Shown: positions 8,855-17,104 of the stretch, piece by piece
Layout: each line of letters begins with the position of its first letter
How positions within the stretch are numbered: the stretch's first letter is position 1
Source: JBKEHD01 sp046710445
Lineage (GTDB): Bacteria > Pseudomonadota > Alphaproteobacteria > Rickettsiales > Midichloriaceae
Reading direction: 5' to 3'
Length of the DNA stretch: 54,619 nt
Assembly: GCA_046710445.1 (NCBI GenBank)
Contig: JBKEHD010000004.1
Location: forward strand, 1-54,619
Notes under the pieces: generated by a model
What the model was told of the DNA's origin: nothing
The model's database searches: none
What the model saw: the letters and a program-made list of their open reading frames with translations, nothing else
Program-made: the position numbers and the translations under genes

Positions 8855-10252
8855 TTATAAATGTATAGGTTTAAAAAATGTAGCAAGTGCAGCTTCTTTA
8901 ATAGCTTCATTTAAACTTGGATGTGGATTACATATCCTTGCAAGATCCTCTGATGCAGCTTTGAATTCTATTGCAAGAGCAGCCTCAGCTATCAATTCTC
9001 CCGCAGAAGCACCTATAATATGGACACCCAATACAGTATCTGTATTTTTACACGCAATTATTTTTACAAAGCCATCTGTTTCCCCAGAAGTTCTTCCCCT
9101 GCTATTCGCAAGAAATGGAAATTTTCCAATTTTATATTCGATTTTTGCAGCCTTTAATTCATTTTCATTTTTTCCAACAGAAGCTATCTCTGGATGCGTG
9201 TAAACAACACTAGGTATAGCGTCATAATTTATATGAGGACATTGCCCATCTATAATTTCTGCAACAGTAACCCCTTCATCAGATGCTTTATGCGCAAGCA
9301 TTGGACCAGCTATCACATCTCCTATAGCATATACACCAGCAATATTAGTTTGGTATTTGTTGTTTACAATAACCCTACCCCTTTCATCAAGTTTAATACC
9401 AACTTCTTCTATTCCTAAATTATTCGTATTTGGTTTTCTACCAACTGCAATAAGGAGATTATCACATTCCATTTTTTCAATACCGTTAGAACCCTCTACT
9501 TCAATTTTCACCTTGCTCCCAAAAACTTCCGCTTTTGTTACTTTTGAAGATAACCTAAAACTCAAACCTTGCTTTTCAAAAATCTTTTTAGCTTCTTTTC
9601 TTACATCTTCATCAAAACCAGGTAATATATTTGAATCAAACTCTATAACTTCCACTTTTGATCCAAGTCTTGACCAAACAGAACCAAGTTCTAATCCTAT
9701 TACACCACCACCAATTACAATCATTTTTTCAGGAACTTTTTTAAGCGATAAAGCTCCTTCAGAAGTGAGAATTTTTTCTTCATCTATTTTGATATTAGGT
9801 AAGCTAACAGGGGTTGATCCAGTAGCTATAATAATATTTTCCGCGATTACATCAAATTCCTTTCCGTCATTTGTTTTTACATGAATCTCTTTGTTTTTTT
9901 TGAAATTTGCAAAACCATTGTAAAATGTGATCTTATTTTTTTTTAATAATCCTTTTATCCCATTTCCCAATCCTGAAAGCACATCATGCTTATTGCTCAT
10001 CATTTTGCTCAAAGAAAAACTTAAATCCTTAAATTCTATACCTCTATCTGCAAATTTATGTTTTGCTTCATGATATTGATGCGTAGAATGAAGCAAAGCT
10101 TTTGAAGGTACACAACCAACGTTCAAGCAAGTTCCACCTAAAAACTCTCTATTGTCAACACAAGCGACCTTTTTACCAAGTTGAGCAGCTTTTATAGCAG
10201 CAACATATCCACCAGGACCAGCGCCAATAACTAATACATCATATTTTTCCAT
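8855..10252 (-). CDS. lpd: Dihydrolipoamide dehydrogenase (E3)
   Basis: Flavoprotein that reoxidises the dihydrolipoyl arm of 2-oxoacid dehydrogenase complexes, using NAD+. It has the N-terminal FAD motif GAGPGG, the redox-active disulfide GGTCLNVGC (Cys42/Cys47), a central NAD-binding GGGVIGLE motif, the second FAD motif YAIGD, and the C-terminal HPS motif with the catalytic His. Length is 465 aa. It follows sucB by 2 nt, which shows that it serves the 2-oxoglutarate dehydrogenase complex. Confidence 0.97.
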   Translation of the reverse strand: MEKYDVLVIGAGPGGYVAAIKAAQLGKKVACVDNREFLGGTCLNVGCVPSKALLHSTHQYHEAKHKFADRGIEFKDLSFSLSKMMSNKHDVLSGLGNGIKGLLKKNKITFYNGFANFKKNKEIHVKTNDGKEFDVIAENIIIATGSTPVSLPNIKIDEEKILTSEGALSLKKVPEKMIVIGGGVIGLELGSVWSRLGSKVEVIEFDSNILPGFDEDVRKEAKKIFEKQGLSFRLSSKVTKAEVFGSKVKIEVEGSNGIEKMECDNLLIAVGRKPNTNNLGIEEVGIKLDERGRVIVNNKYQTNIAGVYAIGDVIAGPMLAHKASDEGVTVAEIIDGQCPHINYDAIPSVVYTHPEIASVGKNENELKAAKIEYKIGKFPFLANSRGRTSGETDGFVKIIACKNTDTVLGVHIIGASAGELIAEAALAIEFKAASEDLARICNPHPSLNEAIKEAALATFFKPIHL

Positions 10253-10254
10253 GT

Positions 10255-11418
10255 TTATAATCCAAATAATAATTTTTCAGGAACCTCTACAAGCTCTTTT
10301 ATTCTTTTCAAAAATGTAACCGCTTCTCCACCATCAATAATCCTATGATCATACGAAAGAGCTATATACATCATTGGACGAATCACTATTTCGTTATTTA
10401 CCACAACAGGTCTTGGAACAATATTATGCATTCCTAAAATACCAGATTGCGGAGGATTAATAATTGGTGTAGATAACAACGAGCCATAAATCCCTCCATT
10501 TGTTATACTAAATGTGCCACCCTGCATATCACCCATGCTAAGCTTACCTTCTCTGGCTTTTTTTCCCAAAACACCTATCTCTTTCTCAATATCAGCATGA
10601 CTCATTTTATCTGCATTTCTAATAACTGGGACAACTAAACCTTGTTCAGTTCCAACAGCCACACCTATATTATAATAATTTTTATAAACAATATCATCTC
10701 CATCAATCTCTGCATTAACAGATGGTATCTCTTTCAATGCTTCAACAGTAGCTTTAACAAAGAAGGACATGAATCCTAACTTCACACCATGCTTTTCTTT
10801 GAAATTGTCTTGGTATTTTTTTCTACAGTTCATAGCTGCTGACATATCAACTTCGTTAAAAGTAGAAAGTATTGCTGCAGTATTTTGAGACTCTTTAAGC
10901 CTTTTAGCGATTGTTTTCCTCAACCTACTCATTTTTACTCGCTCTTCTTGCAACACGTTTTGTGATACCTGAGGAGCTTGACTTTTACCTGAAGAAATTT
11001 CAGACAAAACATCATGCTTTGTCACCCTACCATCTTTACCCGAAGAAGAAGCCACTGATTTAATGTTATTTTCAGAAGCTATCTTTGATGCAGCAGGAGA
11101 AAAAATTTGCCCTTCATTGCTGTTGTCCAAAACTTTTTTAGGCTCTTCAACATTTTCTTGTTTGATTGTAGTAGAAATTGCGCCTTCCTGTATAAACCCT
11201 ATAATATCTCCTACAGCAACATTGTCTCCTTCTGCAAATTTTAATTTTGATATAACACCTGATGCAGTAGCATTTACCTCAAGAGTTACTTTGTCAGTTT
11301 CAAGCTCTACAAGTAGCTCATCAACATTTATTTGTTCACCAGGTTTTCTGTGCCATTTTGCAATCGTTGCTTCTGTGATTGATTCACCAAGTGATGGTAC
11401 AATTATATTTATTGTCAT
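10255..11418 (-). CDS. sucB: 2-oxoglutarate dehydrogenase E2 (dihydrolipoyl succinyltransferase)
   Basis: Core of the 2-oxoglutarate dehydrogenase complex; it transfers the succinyl group to CoA. Domains in order are one lipoyl domain (lipoyl-lysine in ETDKV, Lys43), a Ser/Pro-poor linker, a peripheral-subunit-binding domain (FSPAASKIASENNI, about residues 105-140), and a C-terminal acyltransferase domain with the active-site motif DHRIIDG near residue 360. At 387 aa it is full length. It starts 6 nt after the end of sucA. Confidence 0.97.
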   Translation of the reverse strand: MTINIIVPSLGESITEATIAKWHRKPGEQINVDELLVELETDKVTLEVNATASGVISKLKFAEGDNVAVGDIIGFIQEGAISTTIKQENVEEPKKVLDNSNEGQIFSPAASKIASENNIKSVASSSGKDGRVTKHDVLSEISSGKSQAPQVSQNVLQEERVKMSRLRKTIAKRLKESQNTAAILSTFNEVDMSAAMNCRKKYQDNFKEKHGVKLGFMSFFVKATVEALKEIPSVNAEIDGDDIVYKNYYNIGVAVGTEQGLVVPVIRNADKMSHADIEKEIGVLGKKAREGKLSMGDMQGGTFSITNGGIYGSLLSTPIINPPQSGILGMHNIVPRPVVVNNEIVIRPMMYIALSYDHRIIDGGEAVTFLKRIKELVEVPEKLLFGL

Positions 11419-11424
11419 AATAAC

Positions 11425-14250
11425 TTAACTCCTTTTTTCAAAAATCTTATTTATAAATTTATTTAACTCTTGCAAATGACGCGCCATATATCCAGCAGCA
11501 GGAGAAGCAGATTCTTCCCTACCCACATACTCAATCTTCATCTCAATATCTTTTAAAACATCATCAAATTTATGTTTGATATAAGACCATGCCCCCATAT
11601 TTTTATGCTCTTCTTGGCACCATATCAACTCTTTTATGTTTGAATATTTTTGCAATTCTTTTGTTATTTCTTTAGCAGGAAATGGATAAAGCTGCTCTAA
11701 TCTAATCAAAGCAATATCAAAATCTTGCTGTTTTTCTCTATGCTCTAGAAGATCATAATAAACTTTACCGCTACAAAAAACAATTTTCTTTGCTTTTTTA
11801 TTTTCGTTTTGATCTTTAATCAACAATTTAAACGAAGTTCCTTCAGCAAATTCCTCTATGTTGGAAACAGCTAGTTTATGCCTAAGAAAAGATTTTGGTG
11901 TCATTGCAATAAGAGGTTTTCTATAATTCCTATGCATCTGCCTTCTCAAAAGATGAAACATGGATGCGGGAGTAGTGCAGTTTGCAATGGTCATATTATC
12001 ATTTGCACACATTTGAAGATATCTTTCCAATCTTGCAGAGCTATGCTCCGGTCCTTGCCCTTCATATCCATGAGGTAATAACAATACTAATCCGTTCATC
12101 CTCAACCATTTTGCCTTTCCAGATGCAATATATTGATCAATAACCATTTGTGCACTATTTGCAAAATCACCAAATTGTGCCTCCCATATTACCAAAGTTT
12201 TAGGGCTTGAATAACTATAACCATATTCAAAACCCACAACAGCTAATTCCGAAAGTATACTATTGTGAATTTCAAAATGCGCATTTTGAGATTTTTCTAA
12301 ATTTTGTAGCGGAATGTATTGAGATTGATTGTCTTGATCAACAATAGAAGCGTGACGATGAGAGAATGTTCCTCTTTTTACATCTTCTCCCGTAATCCTA
12401 ATATTATATCCTTCATTTAAAAGAGATGCATAAGCTAGAGTCTCTCCCATTCCCCAATCAATTTTTTTGCCACTTTCTGTCATCTCTTTTCTATTTTTAA
12501 AGAGCCTTTGTATCTTAGCATGCGCATTAAAATCTTCAGGTATACTAGAAACCATACCACCTAATTCTTTTAAATCTTTTTCATTTACTCCAGTTAGGAT
12601 GTTTCTATTTCCATCATTTAAAAATTCATCATACCCTTTCCAAACACCCTTCAACCAATCAGCTTCTTTTGGTTTATAGGAATCTGATTTAGAAAATTCT
12701 TCATCTAAAAATGATTTAAATTTATCTCTTTCCTTTTGTATAATATTCACATCTATAGATTGAGATTTGATCAATTTCTCTTTGTATATCTCAAATGGTG
12801 TATTATGCTTTTTAATTGCTCTGTACATAATAGGCTGAGTAAACATAGGTTCATCACCCTCGTTATGCCCATATCGCCTATAACAAACAATATCAATCAA
12901 TATATCTTTTTTAAATCTTAATCTATATTCTGCAGCAATTTTACTAACATACGCCACTGCTTCAGGATCATCTCCATTCACATGAAATATTGGAGCTGCA
13001 ATCATTTTTGCTATATCTGTACAGTATCTAGATGATCTCCCATCGCTTGAATCTGTTGTAAAACCAATTTGATTATTCGTCACAATATGTACGATTCCAC
13101 CTGTGTCATAAGCATCTGTACCGGATAATGCTAATGATTCCATCACAGAACCTTGCCCTGAAAATGCTGCATCACCATGTATAAGAACGCCCATAACCTT
13201 CTTTCTATCAACATCTAAAATCAAATCTTGTTTAGCCCTGACTCTACCAGACACAATAGGATTCACAACCTCCAAGTGAGATGGATTTGGAGTTAAAGAT
13301 AAGTGTATTTTCTTTCCATCAATCTCTATGTCTGACGATGAACCAACGTGATACTTTACGTCACCAGGCAAATTCAAATCATCTGGTATAAAAATACCAC
13401 CTTTAAATTCAGAAAACACAGCATGATAGGACTTTCCTAGAATTTTAGTTAAAATGCTCAATCGTCCTCTATGAGCCATTCCAAAAATCGCCTCCTCTAC
13501 ACCACCTTTTGTAGATCTCGATATCACCTCTTCTATAGCAGTAATTGTACTTTCAGCTCCTTCTATAGAGAATCTTTTTGCCCCAGGAAATTTAATATGC
13601 AAATATTCCTCAAACATCTCTACTTTCATTAAGCTAAGAAGAATATCAGATTTTTTATCATTATTAAAATCGATAACTCCAGCATCATTTTCCAATTTAA
13701 CTCTTAGCCACTCTCTCTCTTCTAAATTTTCCATATGAAAAAATTCCACTGCAAATCTAGAGCTATAAGTATTAATCAAATACTTATTCAAATTCCTGAA
13801 TGTCATTTCATTATGTGAGAAGGCTCCACCTACATACACAACTTTATCCATGTCTGAATCTGTTATGCCGTAACTCTTATAATCCAATTCTTTTGGAAAA
13901 GGTTGCGGGTCTAAATTCAAAGGGTCTAGCTTTACAGCCATATGGCCATACAACCTAAAAGCATCAATCAATTTTACAATTTTTAAAGAAAGAAGATTAT
14001 TTTCTGAACTTTGAGCAGATTTAGGTTTTTCATTTGTTGCAATTTTTTCATCACTAAAATCACCTATTATCTTATTTTTCTTCTTTAACCAACTTGGTCC
14101 AGAATGACTTGTATTTCCATCCTCAATATCAGAAAAAAATTCCTTCCAAGAATCATCTACTGATTGTGGGTTTTCTAAATATTTTTCGTATAACTCTTCC
14201 AAAAATGTTGCATTTTGAGAAAATAAAAAAAGTTCAGATTTTGATACCAT
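11425..14250 (-). CDS. sucA: 2-oxoglutarate dehydrogenase E1
   Basis: Thiamine-diphosphate-dependent decarboxylase of the TCA cycle, 941 aa and full length. Recognisable blocks are the N-terminal E2-binding segment (residues 1-40), AIFGMAHRGRLSIL, the TPP/Mg site GDAAFSGQGSV..NNQIGFTT, HNEGDEP, and the C-terminal transketolase-like part with QFGDFANSAQ and HGYEGQGPEHSS. It is the first gene of sucA-sucB-lpd. Presence of the complete complex argues for a working oxidative TCA segment. Confidence 0.97.
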   Translation of the reverse strand: MVSKSELFLFSQNATFLEELYEKYLENPQSVDDSWKEFFSDIEDGNTSHSGPSWLKKKNKIIGDFSDEKIATNEKPKSAQSSENNLLSLKIVKLIDAFRLYGHMAVKLDPLNLDPQPFPKELDYKSYGITDSDMDKVVYVGGAFSHNEMTFRNLNKYLINTYSSRFAVEFFHMENLEEREWLRVKLENDAGVIDFNNDKKSDILLSLMKVEMFEEYLHIKFPGAKRFSIEGAESTITAIEEVISRSTKGGVEEAIFGMAHRGRLSILTKILGKSYHAVFSEFKGGIFIPDDLNLPGDVKYHVGSSSDIEIDGKKIHLSLTPNPSHLEVVNPIVSGRVRAKQDLILDVDRKKVMGVLIHGDAAFSGQGSVMESLALSGTDAYDTGGIVHIVTNNQIGFTTDSSDGRSSRYCTDIAKMIAAPIFHVNGDDPEAVAYVSKIAAEYRLRFKKDILIDIVCYRRYGHNEGDEPMFTQPIMYRAIKKHNTPFEIYKEKLIKSQSIDVNIIQKERDKFKSFLDEEFSKSDSYKPKEADWLKGVWKGYDEFLNDGNRNILTGVNEKDLKELGGMVSSIPEDFNAHAKIQRLFKNRKEMTESGKKIDWGMGETLAYASLLNEGYNIRITGEDVKRGTFSHRHASIVDQDNQSQYIPLQNLEKSQNAHFEIHNSILSELAVVGFEYGYSYSSPKTLVIWEAQFGDFANSAQMVIDQYIASGKAKWLRMNGLVLLLPHGYEGQGPEHSSARLERYLQMCANDNMTIANCTTPASMFHLLRRQMHRNYRKPLIAMTPKSFLRHKLAVSNIEEFAEGTSFKLLIKDQNENKKAKKIVFCSGKVYYDLLEHREKQQDFDIALIRLEQLYPFPAKEITKELQKYSNIKELIWCQEEHKNMGAWSYIKHKFDDVLKDIEMKIEYVGREESASPAAGYMARHLQELNKFINKIFEKRS

Positions 14251-14311
14251 TATTTTTAACGATCAACGCTTTTTACTGAGAAATCTTCAATGATTATTAC
14301 TTTTTTTATAT

Positions 14312-14357
14312 AAAAAATCAAGAGCAAACAAGCTTATTATTTTTTTATTTTGCTCTT
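14312..14357 (-). terminator. Rho-independent terminator after murG
   Basis: On the minus strand, a 9-bp perfect stem (AAGAGCAAA / TTTGCTCTT, 14357-14349 with 14328-14320) is followed by a run of six T residues. It begins just past the murG stop codon and separates the nrdR-murG unit from sucA. The loop is long (about 20 nt) and A+T-rich. Confidence 0.6.
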
Positions 14358-14358
14358 T

Positions 14359-15453
14359 TTAAAAAACAAGACCACCAATAGGTTTTGTTAATGCATTGAT
14401 ATGCACATCTCCTAAATCACCATAAGAAACCTCTGCCTCTTTTAATAACTGAGGTTTATTTAAAAATTCATCTAAAATTTCTTTTAAATTTTTTGCATTA
14501 AAAACTTCCTCCTTTAATAGAGTGATTTTGCAGTTATCTTTTAAATATTTTGCATTGTCATATTGATGATTATCCGCAGAATGTGACAATGGAATTAGTA
14601 TAGCTGGCTTCTTGTAAATCATTAGCTCCACAACAGTAGATGCCCCTGCCCTCGCAATCACCAAATCATGTGATAAATACAAATCTTCCATATTATGAAA
14701 AAATGCACTTATTTTATAACTACAATTTGTTTTTGCATAGATATCGTTAGCATCATCAATAAAATCATCCCTAATTTGATGTGTGATATGTATTTTTTCT
14801 TGTAATTTTTTATCTAAGGAATGTATGACTTTTGGAATAATATCTGAAAACAATTTAGTCCCCTGACTACCACCTATGACTAATATATTGAGGCTCTTTT
14901 TTTGCTTTTGTTGTAATTTAGATTTTTTTAATGAGCTTAATATTTTTTTTCTTATGGGAAAACCAATAAACATTACTTTACCTTTGTATTTTTCATTAAT
15001 CTTTTTAGTATTATAAAACGAGGTATATACATTTTTAGCGAAGGGTAGAAATAATCTATTTATTTTACCTAATACAGAATTTTGCTCATGAAGCAATAAA
15101 GGTATTTTCAATAAAACAGCACTTAAACAAGCAGGAAAGGAAGCATATCCTCCAAAAGCTATAACCTGATTTGGTCTATTGTTAACGAAATATACAATCA
15201 TCAACAATGTATTACTAAACAGATAAAAGTATTTAAATAAAATGTTTAATATTTTTATCTTAGATCTAGGAACATTTAAAATCTGTTTTTTTACTTCTAT
15301 AAAAACACCATCTAAAAATGGCATTGACCTTTGATCACATATCAAACAAACATCATGATTACTATCTATACATTTTTCTGCCATAGCTTGTGCTGGAAAT
15401 ATATGACCACCAGTCCCTCCAGTAGCAATTACTGTAAAATATTTATCACTCAT
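14359..15453 (-). CDS. murG: UDP-GlcNAc:lipid I transferase MurG
   Basis: Peripheral glycosyltransferase (GT28) that converts lipid I to lipid II in peptidoglycan synthesis. The family motifs are present: ATGGTGGHIFPAQA near the N-terminus, AFGGYASFP, LLHEQNSVLGKINR, and the donor-binding GGSQG and ARAGASTVVE blocks in the C-terminal domain. Length 364 aa is normal. Its ATG overlaps the end of nrdR by 8 bases. It is away from the usual mur/fts (dcw) cluster. Confidence 0.96.
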   Translation of the reverse strand: MSDKYFTVIATGGTGGHIFPAQAMAEKCIDSNHDVCLICDQRSMPFLDGVFIEVKKQILNVPRSKIKILNILFKYFYLFSNTLLMIVYFVNNRPNQVIAFGGYASFPACLSAVLLKIPLLLHEQNSVLGKINRLFLPFAKNVYTSFYNTKKINEKYKGKVMFIGFPIRKKILSSLKKSKLQQKQKKSLNILVIGGSQGTKLFSDIIPKVIHSLDKKLQEKIHITHQIRDDFIDDANDIYAKTNCSYKISAFFHNMEDLYLSHDLVIARAGASTVVELMIYKKPAILIPLSHSADNHQYDNAKYLKDNCKITLLKEEVFNAKNLKEILDEFLNKPQLLKEAEVSYGDLGDVHINALTKPIGGLVF

Positions 15454-15904
15454 CCATTTCTTCTATTTTTTGTATAAATCCTTTGAAATCACTTGCTTTT
15501 TGAAAATCCATATATACTGATGCATATCGTACATAAGCAACTTTATCTACTTTTATCAACTCTTCCATTAATAAACCACCAATCATTCCGCTTGAAATTT
15601 CAGCTTCTCCTAATTTTTGTATTTTTTTTACTACATTCGAAGAAATTACTTCCAAATCATCAGAAGTGAATGGTCTCTTTCTAGTTGCAATTTCAATAGA
15701 TCTAAGGATCTTTTGCGCATCTAATGGCTTCTTAGATCCATTTTTCTTTATAACTCTTATTTCACGCGTGTATATTCTCTCATAGGTTGTAAACCTTGCT
15801 AAACATTGGTGGCAAAGCCTTCTACGCTTTATAACCGCATATTCATCCGCTGGTCTAGAGTCTTTAACTTGAGTATTTAAAGAATCACAAAATGGGCATT
15901 TCAT
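15446..15904 (-). CDS. nrdR: Transcriptional repressor NrdR
   Basis: ATP/dATP-sensing regulator of ribonucleotide reductase genes, 152 aa. The N-terminal zinc ribbon uses Cys3, Cys6, Cys31 and Cys34 (MKCPFC and CHQC), and the ATP-cone begins at about residue 46 with REIRVIKKNGSK. It forms an operon with murG. No nrd genes are in the window. Confidence 0.96.
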   Translation of the reverse strand: MKCPFCDSLNTQVKDSRPADEYAVIKRRRLCHQCLARFTTYERIYTREIRVIKKNGSKKPLDAQKILRSIEIATRKRPFTSDDLEVISSNVVKKIQKLGEAEISSGMIGGLLMEELIKVDKVAYVRYASVYMDFQKASDFKGFIQKIEEMDE

Positions 15905-16066
15905 ATTAAATCCAGATAAAAAATTTATTAAAACATAACATATAACTTATTTATACAGAAAATTGTATAATTTTTTCTCACAATATATATACTATCTATA
16001 ACAATGTCTTGTTATTCAAGATTATTTGATACTGAATAATATTAATTTATGCAATAAAAATATTTG

Positions 16067-17065
16067 ATGAATTTAGAAAATTTAAAAGAACATAGATTTG
16101 AAGTAGACAAATCATTTCACGGAGAAAGACTGGATAAATTTGTAGCTGAACAATGTGAAAGCCAAACAAGATCGCAGATACAATACCTAATACTTACTTC
16201 AAATGTGCATCTGAATGGCAAAGTGGAAACCCATTGTGCAAAAAAAATAAGATCTGGAGATCAAATTGATTTAACTATCAATACAAAACCAACAACATTA
16301 GAACCATATGAATATAAACTTGATATTGTATATGAAGATGATGATTTTATGGTAATAAACAAACCTTCAGGATTAACAGTGCATCCAGGTGCAAATACTA
16401 AAAACACAACTTTAGCCAACGCTTTGGTAGCTTATTCAAAAAAACTTTCTACTGCTGGTGGAGATGAAAGGCCTGGCATAGTTCATAGATTAGATAAAAA
16501 TACATCAGGCCTGATGTTGGTTGCAAAAAATAATGCAACACATTTAAGACTATCTACTGATATCATGGAAAGAACCGTTAAAAGAAAATATTTAGCATTA
16601 GTAAATGGAACACCCAACCCATTAATTGGACAAATTGCAACAAATGTTGCCCCCAACAAAAAAGATCGTACAAGAATGCAAGTTGTAAACAATAATACAG
16701 GAAAAATTGCAATAACAAATTACAAAGTACTAAAAAGCTACGAAAATAATATGTTTAGCTTAGTAGAATGCGAACTAGATACCGGAAGAACTCATCAAAT
16801 CAGAGTACATATGAAATATAAAAATAACCCAATAATAGGGGATCAAACATATGGTTTATATTACAATTTCAACAAAGATGCTATATCAGAAGAGTTATAC
16901 ATAAAAATTAAAGAATTAAAAAGACAAGCACTCCATTCTTATAAATTATCGTTATTACATCCAACAACATCAGAACCAATGAATTTTGAAATACCTTTTG
17001 ATCGTACACTTCAAAATTTAATAGATGCTTTATCAAAAAGTAACTATCAGACTTCCTATATTTGA
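16067..17065 (+). CDS. rluD: RluD-family 23S rRNA pseudouridine synthase
   Basis: Family RluA/RluD synthase of about 332 aa. It has an N-terminal S4 domain (GERLDKFVAEQ..SRSQIQ-like block, residues 19-60) and a catalytic domain with the motif GIVHRLDKNTSG, in which the Asp in HRLDK (about residue 143) is the nucleophile. The RTHQIRVH block is also intact. An in-frame TTG lies directly before the ATG at 16067; I chose the ATG. RluD-type rather than RluC is inferred from the RPGIVHRLDK context and the TNVAPNKKDRTRM-like block, so the exact target uridines are uncertain. Confidence 0.88.
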   Translation: MNLENLKEHRFEVDKSFHGERLDKFVAEQCESQTRSQIQYLILTSNVHLNGKVETHCAKKIRSGDQIDLTINTKPTTLEPYEYKLDIVYEDDDFMVINKPSGLTVHPGANTKNTTLANALVAYSKKLSTAGGDERPGIVHRLDKNTSGLMLVAKNNATHLRLSTDIMERTVKRKYLALVNGTPNPLIGQIATNVAPNKKDRTRMQVVNNNTGKIAITNYKVLKSYENNMFSLVECELDTGRTHQIRVHMKYKNNPIIGDQTYGLYYNFNKDAISEELYIKIKELKRQALHSYKLSLLHPTTSEPMNFEIPFDRTLQNLIDALSKSNYQTSYI

Positions 17066-17073
17066 AAATGATA

Positions 17074-17104
17074 ATAAGATCAATAAAAACACCTTTGATC
17101 TTAT
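17074..17104. promoter_or_regulatory. Inverted repeat ending at the GTA-gene start codon
   Basis: A perfect 9-bp inverted repeat (ATAAGATCA at 17074-17082, TGATCTTAT at 17096-17104) with a 13-nt loop. The right arm ends on the base directly before the ATG of the GTA tail gene, and no Shine-Dalgarno sequence is visible in the loop. No T-run follows, so a terminator is unlikely. It could hold down translation of the downstream gene or be an operator. Confidence 0.5.

Noticed and set aside
8852..14250. sucA/sucB and lpd/cysS lie in the same frame as their neighbours, as in the interrupted genes
   Set aside because: Each has complete, separate family domains and a proper start, so same-frame adjacency is chance.
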